Assembly (NCBI GenBank): GCA_949825065.1
Contig: OX463855.1
Location: 38,016,301-38,080,300, forward strand
Length of the DNA stretch: 64,000 nt
Source: Odontocerum albicorne
Lineage: Eukaryota; Arthropoda; Insecta; Trichoptera; Odontoceridae
Direction of reading: 5' to 3'
The notes under the pieces were generated by a model, which had not been told where the DNA came from, did not search any database, and was given only the letters and a program-made list of their open reading frames with translations. Position numbers and translations under genes: made by a program. Positions 33,701 to 43,440 of this stretch are shown in pieces. Each line of letters opens with the position of its first letter. The first letter of the stretch is position 1.

Positions 33701-36306
33701 GGTATTATGATAGAGTTTTTGCCGTTGCCGGTCCTGTGGCGTAGAATGATCTACCTCTTAGTGTTAAGAGATATGGGTGGCGTGTGCAACTTTAGGAAGC
33801 ACTTGGAGACAACCCTTTTCAATAATGTTTTATGAACACTACACTATACCTAGAGCCGAATGGGTCACATATCGAAAGATCTGGTTTGTCTTTCTTTGGT
33901 AAGTTTTCTGCGATTTTCTTGCCAAATAGTTATGTTTTTTCTGAACACATGCATATGCTAGGCAGTGTTTTATATCGTCGTTGTTCTGCGAAAACCATTT
34001 AAGTCCATTTTTGCTTAAATTGACAATTTTGATGCGTTTTCACTTAAAATAAAAATATCTACACATGGAAAAAATATTTATGTCCAAAAGTTATGTGGTT
34101 TCGCTGTTATGAAAAGATAAAAAGTCATATAACTTGATTTTACATCACCTTCCGAAACTTAAATTGCATTTATCTCAAAATTCAATATTTGGACTTAAAT
34201 GCTTTTCGCAGAACAACGACGATATAACATAATGACCCCAGCCATTACCGTCGTATCCTAACACTCAACTTATATATAATTATTTTATATTTTCTATAAA
34301 AGTGGGTTCAAGTCCCGAGTCAGAGCGCTCTTGAGAAAAGTTTACCCTCTAAACGGCGCTATATAAATTGTCCTTTTATTATTATTATTATTTCTTCCCC
34401 TTTCATACATTGATAAACCACACGTTATCCTTAATGCACATATATCTTCAGCATGCACGTTTTTATCATTTTTCTTTAGTGAGGTTTGGTATATTTTATG
34501 TAACTTACGCATTCCTGAGTCAAATCGAGATGTCCCATATAAATTAACTGAATGAATACTGCGAGGCAATTCATAGTAGTAAAAAGATTCTGAAATATTA
34601 AAATATTAAATAAATAATAAGGTTTTAATAATGTAGACGGGTTAAGTTTATGGGGGCGCAAAACCTAATTTATCAAAAAAGTTAACCTTTCCCTTCCGGT
34701 GCTAAAAAAAATTGCGCGTTCCGGTGCTGTATATTCAATACACATCAATACATATGTAAAAATGAGCGATTTAAAATCGGAAAAATAAGAATATTCATAG
34801 CCAATCACTTAAATTAAATAAATTTGAAGTCAAAAGTGATAATAATTGAAATTTAATAGCTGAAAACATGAAAAAACATCGGCCGACGTTCACACAAAAC
34901 GGGCGCAGAGACCACCTCAAATGGATGCTTCAGAGCTACTGACGGGACGGAAACATTAACACTGTGTATGTTATACCTCGAAGGAACAAACAACTGCGAA
35001 CTGAGATTCTATTTCTTGCGTTCCCAATTATCGAAGTAGAGTGAGAGTGAGATGTGAATTGCATCGCTTCCTCACCCATAGTGGTTTTTAGAATGAATAT
35101 ACCTACGTCACACACTGACACACGTTTGATTGTATTGGTTAATTTATTTCCGATTTTCACAAAATATCTCTGATGTGACCGATAAGTGCTAATTATTATT
35201 AATATTATTTTTTTTTCGTTCAATGCTTAAATGTATTACGGAGGAATACCTAAAATGTGAATCCAGTATTTATTATATTTATAGAGATATTAAAGTTTTT
35301 AGAAGCAATGTGTACTAGTTACACATCACAGGGAAGGAAGGGTTAAACATAACATTACCTGAACACCAAACAGGGCATTGATTAAATCACATTGCTCGCA
35401 ATTAATTCTGTAAGCGATTATCAAATCGTCCAAATTCCAAGGTTTTGTTTTAAAAGCTTGCACAGCTTCTTGCGTGATCTTCTTGAGACGAAATAAAGTA
35501 TTCTGCGTCCAGCTTTCAGAGTAATACTCTTTAATATTCCGTTCAGGTTTCCCGCTCAATTGGTCAAAACGTAACTGCATCTGAACATTGATGATTAGAA
35601 AGACGTGCGAGCATAATATAACGGAACACACAAAGTGGACAGATACTAGTGCATTCATAAAAACGCAAAGGTGATTGAAAACTGAAATTATAATAAGTTT
35701 CAAACTGATATTTTGAAACTCGTCTAATAATATTATACACGAAGACATCAAATATCCGAAAATCATTATAAAAGTTAAATTATTAGCCGCGTGTCTGCCA
35801 ATAATATAACGTCTGTTATGCGGGAAATTCAGAGCATTCAAAATATATTTATTATTATCCGAAAATCTGTCGTAATTAATTTTTGAATAAAACGTACCGA
35901 AAAACACATTAATTATACTTGTAAGTGTATTGATTACAATCCTTATCATTTCAATTACAGTTATTGTAGTTTGTGTTCTGTTAGTGAACGATAAATACAG
36001 TTCGTAAGACATGAACACAAATAACGTTAAAATCATTAAGATTTGAATGAAACTTCGTAATTTATGAACCCAACGAATTTCCCTTCTTGATCGCTGTACT
36101 CCAAATATTGCTTCTAGGCAAAGTAAAAGTTTAAGGGAATACGACATGCTATAAACAACCTTATGTCGACGGAAAAACCATCGTTCTGTTCGATTTTCTG
36201 CTGAAGTGAGTTCGTTTGATTCTCCTGTGTTTTCTTGTATTTTTTCGATAATGTCATTTTTTTCTACGATTTCAACCTCTTTTAACGTTTTTTCTTGTTC
36301 ACTCAT
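30758..36306 (-). CDS. Gustatory receptor gene D (exons 1-3 found, C-terminal exon not found)
   Basis: This is a divergent GR with the same exon plan. Exon 1 (35359-36306, 316 aa, ATG at 36306) ends YRINCEQCDLINALFGVQ, closely matching the INCEQC..IN..F.VQ block of genes A-C. Micro-exon 34509-34589 (81 bp) lies between TTTCAG and GTAAGT and encodes a helix containing MNCLAVFIQLIYMG. Exon 3 (30758-30941, 184 bp) encodes LINLMIIFGTTACCEVIYC, the GR region before the last helix, and ends phase 1 at a GTTAGT donor. The expected exon of about 160 bp with a TYhhhhhQ motif was not found between 26 and 30.7 kb. The gene may be C-terminally truncated, or that exon may be farther left or too divergent to see. 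Confidence 0.75.
31044..32330 (-). mobile_element. mariner element, 1287 bp, near-intact transposase with two frameshifts
   Basis: The ends ACACATCGATCAAGAAGTCC and its inverted partner (GGACTTATTGGTCGATGTGT) are flanked by TA on both sides. Minus-strand reading: the N-terminal HTH in 32129-31915, the catalytic region from 31912 with MDETWIHHYTPESN (first Asp), GQCTV-type sequence where QDNAPCHKS is expected (frameshifted second Asp), then YSPDMAPSDYWLF (third Asp, D,D34D type) and the C-terminus to 31108. Frameshifts lie in an A-run near 31925 and near 31390. It is inserted in intron 2 of GR gene D, about 100 bp before the exon 3 acceptor. Confidence 0.9.
32425..32640 (-). mobile_element. 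LINE 3' end, family L1L-A
   Basis: Shares the CCCTGTCGGAGTAGGCAGAG tail and following block with the other L1L-A fragments. Confidence 0.55.
32641..32930. repeat. 41-bp minisatellite in GR gene D intron 2
   Basis: About six copies of a 41-bp unit (AGGAATATATGGAGATACGT plus AGGTATATATAGAGAAAACAT), degenerating on the right into a 21-22 bp half-unit repeat. Purine-rich on the plus strand. Confidence 0.9.
33700..33870 (+). mobile_element. LINE pol C-terminal fragment
   Basis: Shares GCCGTTGCCGGTCCTGTGGC and GTGGCGTGTGCAACTTTA with 57721-57900, whose reading (VCNFKKNLKTNPF) fits the C-terminal FKKxLK block of CR1/jockey-type pol. Confidence 0.5.
33972..34232. mobile_element. MITE with about 36-bp terminal inverted repeats
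   Basis: The ends ATATCGTCGTTGTTCTGCGA and TCGCAGAACAACGACGATAT are inverted copies over about 36 bp with one mismatch. The interior is AT-rich and non-coding. It lies in GR gene D intron 2. Confidence 0.8.
34686..35342 (+). mobile_element. piggyBac-like MITE (copy 6) next to a splice donor
   Basis: TTAA at both ends (34682-34685, 35343-35346). The right end is only 12 bp from the exon 1 border of GR gene D (exon ends 35359, donor GT at 35358-35357). Confidence 0.85.
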
Positions 36307-36315
36307 ATTTCTCAA

Positions 36316-36844
36316 AGCGAAATATTTATTTTCCTCACTTATTTATCGACTAGTTATTTTTTATTCGAATTCTTTCTTACACAATTGATTAAGAATACTT
36401 TCTATGTCACCAAATAATCGATATCATTTTGAAATATATATAATTAACAGTTTTTATTTCTTATAAAAATCCTTTCTAGTAATATTCTCCATGATAACAT
36501 GATGTTGGAAAAATAATTATTTGAATGATCCAAGATTCAGCAAACAATCGAAATTATTGACAGTAAACAATTAAATTGGTATGGCAACGATCAAATTAAT
36601 TTGGACTTTTTGAAAATAAATCAGATACTTGTTTAGAATAAACAATTTTATCACCGTGTTCGAAAACCATGTCTATTTTCATGTCGCTAGATCAATTCCC
36701 ACTAACGAGATCCTATGAAGTGGACATCATGTCACATTGACGTATACTTCTTCATATTGTATATGTATATAGGAGCTCACTGCCATAATTCAAGGAGAGG
36801 GAAAGAATTCTCACGCTGTCAAATTATCTGTCAATCACTTAATT
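36316..36844. other. 5' flank of GR gene D, no further gene seen
   Basis: AT-rich sequence upstream of the gene D ATG, without a recognisable repeat. A promoter is expected here but I cannot define it. Confidence 0.3.
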
Positions 36845-36845
36845 C

Positions 36846-37046
36846 AGGGGTCTTCATAATTTTTAGCCTAAGGGCCACACTGACTCCTCCACTAAATCCC
36901 AAGGGCCAAGAACTAGCTAGCTCATCATACCAACATACTATAGTTTTGAATTACGCGCAAATTTTCGTATTGAGACTAGCCGGTGAGTATAGTAAGATAT
37001 CTATGGCGCAGGATGCGCGGGTGGACTCCGCTCCGTTCTCATATCA
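36846..37046. mobile_element. hAT-like element fragment
   Basis: Begins CAGGGGTCTTCATAATTTTT with an AGGGCCACACTGAC-type interior, like the left side of the hAT at 23443. The right end is not clearly paired. Confidence 0.5.
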
Positions 37047-37439
37047 TTAATTACAGTTAAAATCTTCAATTTCATTATGTATGTCAATTATTGTGTTTCT
37101 TAATTGGTCGTTAAATAAAAACATATGAAAATTATAATTACTGGTGTTTATTTATCTTACGCTCTTATTTTGAATGCAGACAATTATATATGGCTTTTTC
37201 AAGATGTCGGAAACGCGAAAACATTATACAGTAGTCAATACATCTGAAACAAGTCTTCAAGGAAAACTTTATCAACGATTTGAATTGAACAGTAATTTTT
37301 ATACACAAAACATCGTGTATGAAAAGGTTTTTGGGAATTAAATAATCCATCAATTAAGTTGTACCTTTTTTTATTTTAAACTTGAAACATTAATGAACCC
37401 AAAATACTTTAATCTGATCTTGCTCCATTCGGTATTTCA

Positions 37440-37491
37440 AAAATGTAGAATTTGTTTTACTTCCGTGAATATTTCACGGGTTGCAACTAGT
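37440..37491 (+). mobile_element. Helitron-like 3' end
   Basis: AATGTAGAATTTGTTTTACT, then hairpin CCGTGAATATTTCACGG and GTTGCAACTAG before T, identical to 40626-40677. Confidence 0.65.
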
Positions 37492-37499
37492 TATTATAT

Positions 37500-38090
37500 A
37501 AAAGAGTAATTTTACTATTTGTGTATTTTATTTTTTATAGGTCTAATTAAGAAAACGTAATTTACACTTTAGCTTTAAGTAATTTCATAAAAATTTACAC
37601 CTTAGTTTTAATTAATTTCATAAAAATTTACACCATAGATAGCCTTAATTAATTTCATAAAAGTTTACACCTTAGCTTTAATTAATTTCGTAAAAATTAA
37701 AACTTAAATCGTCCAAAAATTATGAATCGCAATGTCTTAATAAGATGTCATCATCCGGGTCTATTCAAAAAATAAGTTCACATTTTTCTTTTTAAATGAA
37801 ATATTAAAAAGAAAATTCAGTAATTGTTGGAAATAATAGTCATTCATTTATAATACAAACATTTATTTTGTGTGATAGTCTTTTTACAGTGATTTATAAC
37901 TATATTTTAGATGTTACATGTCGTCCACTTAACTAGTTTTTCTATGTGCTAAATATATATTATACTGTGTTATTTTCTAATACATCGAAAGCTATGTATT
38001 ATTTAAAACACTTGTTTTATAAGTTACTCTAAATTCGTTAACAATATTTACAATAAAAAATCGTAATACATAATTTGACAAAGTTAATGT
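37500..38090. other. AT-rich intergenic sequence with short imperfect repeats
   Basis: 37560-37700 has four imperfect copies of a roughly 45-bp motif (AATTTCATAAAAATTTACAC). Nothing else is seen. Confidence 0.5.
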
Positions 38091-38091
38091 T

Positions 38092-38389
38092 TTATATTGG
38101 GCGTTAACATGAGTTGTGTCCGTTTTTTTTTTTTTCAATTTAAAAATGAGCACCAAAAGTAAAACAAACTGGTAAATGTTATACGTCATTCGAAAGAAAA
38201 CTTTCTGCTTTACAATATAATGTATTTGATTTTACGTTACAAATATTATTTTATTTGATTATAAGCCTTCAAAATGGAATGTCAAGTAGACGAAAATGAG
38301 CATTTTTGACACCTCCTTCTGTTCGCGTTCAATCGAGGGAATAAAGCTGACAAAGCTGACGGACACAACTTACATTAACACCCAATATA
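38092..38389. mobile_element. Deletion derivative of a mariner-like element with long terminal repeats
   Basis: Starts TTGGGCGTTAACATGAGTTG and ends in the inverted TGTCAGC...GACACAACTTACATTAACACCCAA. The left 200 bp match the termini of the element at 52088-52875; the transposase is gone. Confidence 0.7.
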
Positions 38390-39063
38390 AAAATACGGGT
38401 ACATTAAACATGCATATTGAATTTCAAAATACGAGAAAATTTAAATATATATATTTTTTATTAATAATGTTTTAAAATAACAAATGTGGATATTCAAAAT
38501 ATACTCGTACATAATAGATTTTTTAAAGAAAAATAAAATAATACAGTTATAAATAAATAAATCAGTTTATTAAATGATTCGTTTGTAACTTCATATTATG
38601 TTAACCCATCAAGAGAAAAATATCTCACCTAAGATAACTTGAAGTTTGAAGATTTCCGCTAACGTTATAAGTTATTCTATACTAGAATAGATTTTTACAG
38701 GATTGTTCTTCTAGAACTGTGCATTGTGTTGAGAAATTCTCATAACATTTCAAATGATACGAAACATTTTTAATGAACATCTTACATTTCTGGAAGAATT
38801 AGTACTTTTATTTAAGAAGGTTTGTGGTGTTTTAAAGATTGTCAAGCCATTTTTTTTATAATCAAAGCTTTATAAAATGTTAAAAATAACAATATCGATA
38901 AATATTAAAAACACTGGACTCGAGGAAAGAAAGGAACTATAAAATAAATCATAACTAACTTCAGATTTCCATGGATTTTTTTTAAGTGAATGTTCTTAAA
39001 GGTTCCTATTATTGAAGTCTTAAAGTATTTTTAATAACTTCATCAATTCATAAATTTATATAA

Positions 39064-39965
39064 ATGATGCGAAATAACTACCTGTTGTGTCCTGTTTTTT
39101 ATAGTTTTTATGTATTTTTTAACAGTCCGCTACTGTTCATCTTAGTCATGGACTATTTAACTAACCAGGAAATGAACAGTCTCCTAAAGATCATACTATT
39201 TGCAGACGATATCGTATTAATAAGTGAAAAACATGAAGACCTGCAAAATAGTCTGGAAAGGTGGAGAAGAATATTGGAGAACACAAATGCTGTCACTCCC
39301 GTAATGCAAATGGATGGAGAAACATTACCAAATTGTGACTCCTTTAAGAATCTTGGGTCACTCATCCATAGCGATGGAGGATGTGCAGCAGATGTAACAC
39401 ATAGAATTAGTGTGGGATGGATGAAGTTTAGATCAATGACGGGAGTTATGTGATCTATGTGGAATTCTATGTGATCCGAAAATGCCCGTAAAGTTAAAAG
39501 GAAAAGTATACCAAACGATTGTCAGACCCGCACTCCTCTATGGCTCCGAATGCTGGACGATGTATAACTCTTACTCTAGGAAACTAGAAACTGCTGAAAT
39601 GCGCATGCTAAGATGGTCAGCTGGTGTGTCCCTAAGAGACAAAATAAAAAGCTCACGCATTCATGGAAGCCTAGGTGTTACAGACATCAACAGCAAGATG
39701 GAGGAGAGGCGATTGAGATGGTATGGGCATGTTGGACGCAGAGCACACGATCACATTGTGAACCAGGCAATATCCATGGATCTTCCTCGAATAACAACCA
39801 GAAGAAGACCAAATAATTCATGGGTGGTGCAAAAAGATAACCTGATGCAGAGGCACGGCCTGGGGGACGTAATCCGGGACAGAAGAGCATACAACCTGAG
39901 GACGAAGAGAGCTGACCCCAACAGTCTTCGCAGACAGTAAGTTGGGATGGAGCCAGGGAGAAGAA
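39064..39965 (+). mobile_element. RTE-like LINE, reverse transcriptase and C-terminal fragment
   Basis: The frame from 39064 contains LFADDIVLISEKHEDLQ, the reverse-transcriptase YxDD-type box (here FADD). It continues to GSLIHSDGGC. A frameshift or stop near 39452 precedes the second block from 39482, with GKVYQTIVRPALLYGSECW, RMLRWSAGV, RLRWYGHVGRR. This is the standard post-RT region of RTE/craniofacial-type LINEs. 5'-truncated. Confidence 0.85.
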
Positions 39966-39969
39966 GAAG

Positions 39970-40600
39970 ATATTTTTTAGCATGAGTATTTTTCGCACAA
40001 TGCTGACTTACAATTAGAATATTGTATTTTTACGAAAGAACGAAAGAGATAAAAATACAAAAATTATTTAATTTAAAGTTATTTTTACGCGATAACTTAA
40101 TATACACGTAGTTAAGATATATATTGGAGTACAGATTATCGATAAATAACACTTAACATAGTACCAAATATATCGAATCGTAAAATTAATGCGAAATTCC
40201 TGTATATATACTCGTACCATATAATGTCGTGTCAATTTGTCGTTTTATTTAAAGTTTTTTTTTTCGTTTTCTTTTATGATTTTAAGTATATGCCTTTTTG
40301 CATAATTTTAAAATGAAATTAGAATATGAAAAAAAAACATCGGTGAAAAAAGAATCAACTTTGAGGTATATGATCATAATATAAATAGGCCAAAGCCCGT
40401 ACGACGGTTGTCGCCAAAGAAAAAATACGAGAATTGAATTTTGAATACAAGAGAGCGAGAAAGGAATACTTGGATTCTCTCCGAAAATAATTCGAAATTT
40501 GAATCTCGGTGGGTCCGTGATAACTGAACGAATTTTAAATACCTAGTTAACAATTTTTGAACCAGTGTAAAAGGGGGCGATGTATAAATGATATATAAAC
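39970..40600. other. No recognised feature
   Basis: AT-rich sequence following the LINE 3' end; no gene or clear repeat boundary seen. Confidence 0.3.
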
Positions 40601-40677
40601 AAATTTTACATTTATGAAATTTTTCATAAATGTAGAATTTGTTTTACTTCCGTGAATATTTCACGGGTTGCAACTAG
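40600..40677 (+). mobile_element. Helitron-like 3' end with inner inverted repeat
   Basis: ACATTTATGAAA...TTTCATAAATGT inverted repeat, then the CCGTGAATATTTCACGG hairpin and GTTGCAACTAG terminus before T. Confidence 0.65.
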
Positions 40678-40687
40678 TATACTTTAA

Positions 40688-40840
40688 TTTGCATTATTGT
40701 CGTTGATCTAAATCTCATTTTCATTATAGTCGTTGATCTAAATCTCATTTTCATTATAGTCGTTGATCTAAATCTCATTTTCATTATAGTCGTTGATCTA
40801 AATCTCATTTCATTATAGTCGTTGATCTAAATAGCATTTT
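40688..40840. repeat. 33-bp tandem repeat (about 4.5 copies)
   Basis: Units contain GTCGTTGATCTAAATCTCAT followed by TTTCATTATA. It starts directly after the Helitron-like terminus. Confidence 0.9.
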
Positions 40841-40947
40841 AAGTATTGAATATCCAATCCCGTACTGTCATTTGTGAAATATACAAGAAAACAATTTGTC
40901 TTGAATTTAATAAATGAAATCAAATGTGGTCTAACTGATTCGATTGC

Positions 40948-41181
40948 ACAGTAACCGGCGGTAAGTAATACACATCGGGCTTAAGAAAGAGACTGTCGGC
41001 CATATTCGGCTAACTTCGGCTGTGTAGAGCGTCGTCTCTGTCACACGATGCGCTAACAGTCTCGATACGGAACACGTGTATGAATCACAAAAACGACGCT
41101 CTACAAAGCCGAAGCTATCCAACTATGGGCAACAGTCTGTTTTTTAAGCCCGATGTGTATTACTTACCGCCGGATACTGTA
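40948..41181. mobile_element. MITE with about 36-bp terminal inverted repeats
   Basis: Left CAGTAACCGGCGGTAAGTAA and right TTACTTACCGCCGGATACTG are inverted copies over about 36 bp with one mismatch. The inner region has further pairing (AGAGCGTCGTCTCTG against AACGACGCTCT). Confidence 0.8.
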
Positions 41182-41513
41182 CATATATTTTACACTAAAA
41201 ACACTATTTTATTGAAAAACCCGTGTTTTGCTTATTCTGTTAGTATAGCAGAGTAAATTAAATTTCATTTGTATTTATAGTTAGTTACTTTTGACTTAGG
41301 AATATCAAGGTATGTATAATATATGTTATAAATACATACAGGTTATTCTCAAGTAACGATTTTTTGCATTGAAAACATTTTTGTTACATTCTTTGTGAGA
41401 GTATAAAATACGTCGAAAATATAACACATTTCCGATATTACTGTGACTTTAGGCTAGGCCTGATTCGATTGAATAAAATTGTGCAATGGACTTATTTTAT
41501 TTCTATTGCGTAA

Positions 41514-41716
41514 ATTGAACGGCGTTTTGGTAAAGAAGTAAATGTCATCAATTACTTTTTTGTCAGTTTGAAGTTTTGCAACACTTGTATTCCTGAAATA
41601 CAGACCTCTAAATTTACCTGAGGTCTGTATTTCAGGAATACAAGTTCTGCAAAACTTTAAACTGACAAAAAGTAATTGATGACATTTACCTCTTTACCAA
41701 AACGCCGTTCAATTTT
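41514..41716. repeat. Near-perfect 203-bp palindrome
   Basis: The arms (TTGAACGGCGTTTTGGTAAA... and ...TTTACCAAAACGCCGTTCAA) pair over about 95 bp with few mismatches and a loop of about 10 bp around 41615. A transcript would fold into a long hairpin. Probably a foldback MITE. Confidence 0.9.
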
Positions 41717-42080
41717 AATAAGAAATGTTTTAATCGCACCAGAAATATACGCATATAAAACGATTGAAGTTCGACACAAGAATATATATTTGAATGAATT
41801 GTTTTAAGTCACGACACCAGGTGTGGAAAACATTTTATTCTATGTCTTAAGGATCGTACACACTCGTTTATTTAATAAAGCTTAAGATTCTTTTACATAT
41901 TATATAAGTATGTTATATCTAACAAAGGTTAATTAAGGACTACTCAACAAGTCTTCGAGCCCGGGCGCACGAATTTACAAATATTCCAACGTTGAATGTT
42001 ATCAATGTTTTATGTTTTTACATTGCTATCCACAACTAGAACTTTCATTTCAAGTTGTTCTTCTCTACTCTCATTTTTAA

Positions 42081-42295
42081 CACTTACCTTATTGTGCCAA
42101 AAAAATCCGCCAGCCACGGTGCTGGACGCTAAGCGTCCAGTGAAAAATTTATATTTTAAATCAAAATTATGCAAAATCTGCTAGGTTATTTTTTGTAATT
42201 AGCTATAAAAATCATTTTATTATGTATTAAAACGTCAAATAATCAAATGAAATATAAGTCCTGGTCACTCGCTATCCATCACAGGGTGGCAAGTG
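42081..42295. mobile_element. Short piggyBac-like MITE, 215 bp
   Basis: TTAA at both sides (42077-42080, 42296-42299) with ends CACTTACC and GGCAAGTG. An inner AAAAAAATCCGCC motif is shared with the larger family. Confidence 0.7.
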
Positions 42296-42325
42296 TTAAG
42301 TTCATAGTTCGCATATACTTATTAG

Positions 42326-42442
42326 CAGTGCTTTTTTTTAAAAAAAAGGTGCCGAAGCTCACTTCTTGTCAAGCTTTTTGTATACCGTAAAAAAGGTGGT
42401 GGAGCGCAGCTCCACTGCGCTACATCGCAAAAAAAAGCACTG
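42326..42442. mobile_element. Mini hAT element, 117 bp
   Basis: CAGTGCTTTTTTTT and AAAAAAAAGCACTG ends, flanked by a perfect 8-bp duplication CTTATTAG. Confidence 0.88.
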
Positions 42443-42789
42443 CTTATTAGTTTTAAAATTGACTTTTTGCCTATCGCAATACCATAATTAAAAAATAATC
42501 ATGTCGCGATTATTCGTCAAACTTCAATAATAAATCATGTTTTAGGTGTTGAGTCATTGCAAAGACTAGTTGATGGATTTACATGAGAAAATTCATGAAA
42601 ACATTCGAGACTGGAATATTTTTTTTAAAGATTTATCTAAACTTTTCAGTACAGTCAAAGACTCGATCAATGGCTCGCCATAAGTACCGCTGATGAAGAA
42701 TTTAACACAGCATTGTTAGATGAAAATATATAACAATATGTAACCTACCCACATTGTATTATATTGTATCATTATTACACGTTCGTTGT

Positions 42790-42980
42790 AAACAGTACAA
42801 CCTGGTGTGCGTATTGCCATATGGCAATATCTTCCAACCAACCATAAATAGGTTAAACATACCTTAAGTAGAATCTTGGAAAGAATCATTTAAAAAAAAT
42901 ATGGGTTCCAACGGGAATCGAACCAACTACCCCTGGGCTTGTAAGTCAAGCGTCTTGTCAACGAAGCCACGGAGACCATT
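42790..42980 (-). mobile_element. tRNA-derived SINE (complete)
   Basis: On the minus strand: GGTCTCCGTGGCTTCGTTGA head, B box GGTTCGATTCCC, and tail with TTGGTTGGAAGATATTGCCA. Near the 3' end of the multidomain gene. Confidence 0.7.
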
Positions 42981-43093
42981 AAATTCGTTCGGATATGTGA
43001 ACCTACTATTATTAAAACAATGCTGTTATACATTGACCATTAGAAAATCTGACCGCATTGCATTGATATTGTACTGAAATGTTTAGATTGATC

Positions 43094-43099
43094 TTTAAT
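43094..43099 (-). terminator. Candidate poly(A) signal of multidomain gene
   Basis: ATTAAA on the minus strand about 100 bp after the stop codon at 43195. No AATAAA lies closer. The real cleavage site is unknown. Confidence 0.35.
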
Positions 43100-43194
43100 G
43101 CTCGCGTTCAGTCTCCTAGTAGTGGTCGCCCCGGCCACCTACCACATCCACCGGGCGACACATCATATTTACACAGCGCCTAGAGTCCTCAGTC

Positions 43195-43440
43195 TTAGAG
43201 TCTCTCCTTGTGGATCGCGGGCTCCGGGGGGGACTCGGGCGCGGAGAGCACGTAGATGGGGGCGTCATAAGGCAGGAAGCGCTCCTGCATGGCGGCCGAC
43301 TTGTGAGCTGGCAGCGGGCCGCCTGCTCCAGCCGCCTTCTTGCGGTACAGCATTAGCAGAACGCCCATGGTGCTGATCACAAAGGCGGATGCTGCTGCCA
43401 GGACGATAATGGCCGTGTGGTAGCTTGTCACTACCGATAC
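43195..43440 (-). CDS. Exon: transmembrane helix and cytoplasmic tail (last exon)
   Basis: Encodes SYHTAIIVLAAASAFVISTM then GVLLMLYRKK: one helix followed by a basic stop-transfer. The tail of about 50 aa has LPYDAPIYVLS with tyrosines that could be signalling or sorting sites, ending HKERL. Stop at 43195-43197. Confidence 0.92.
   Translation of the reverse strand, partial: VSVVTSYHTAIIVLAAASAFVISTMGVLLMLYRKKAAGAGGPLPAHKSAAMQERFLPYDAPIYVLSAPESPPEPAIHKERL

Noticed and set aside
34342..34569. 75-aa minus frame overlapping GR gene D micro-exon
   Set aside because: It is in another frame; only the phase-0 reading between AG and GTAAGT gives a membrane helix that joins exons 1 and 3.
43098..43376. 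Plus-strand 92-aa Arg/Ala-rich frame
   Set aside because: Antisense to the GC-rich last exon of the multidomain gene.
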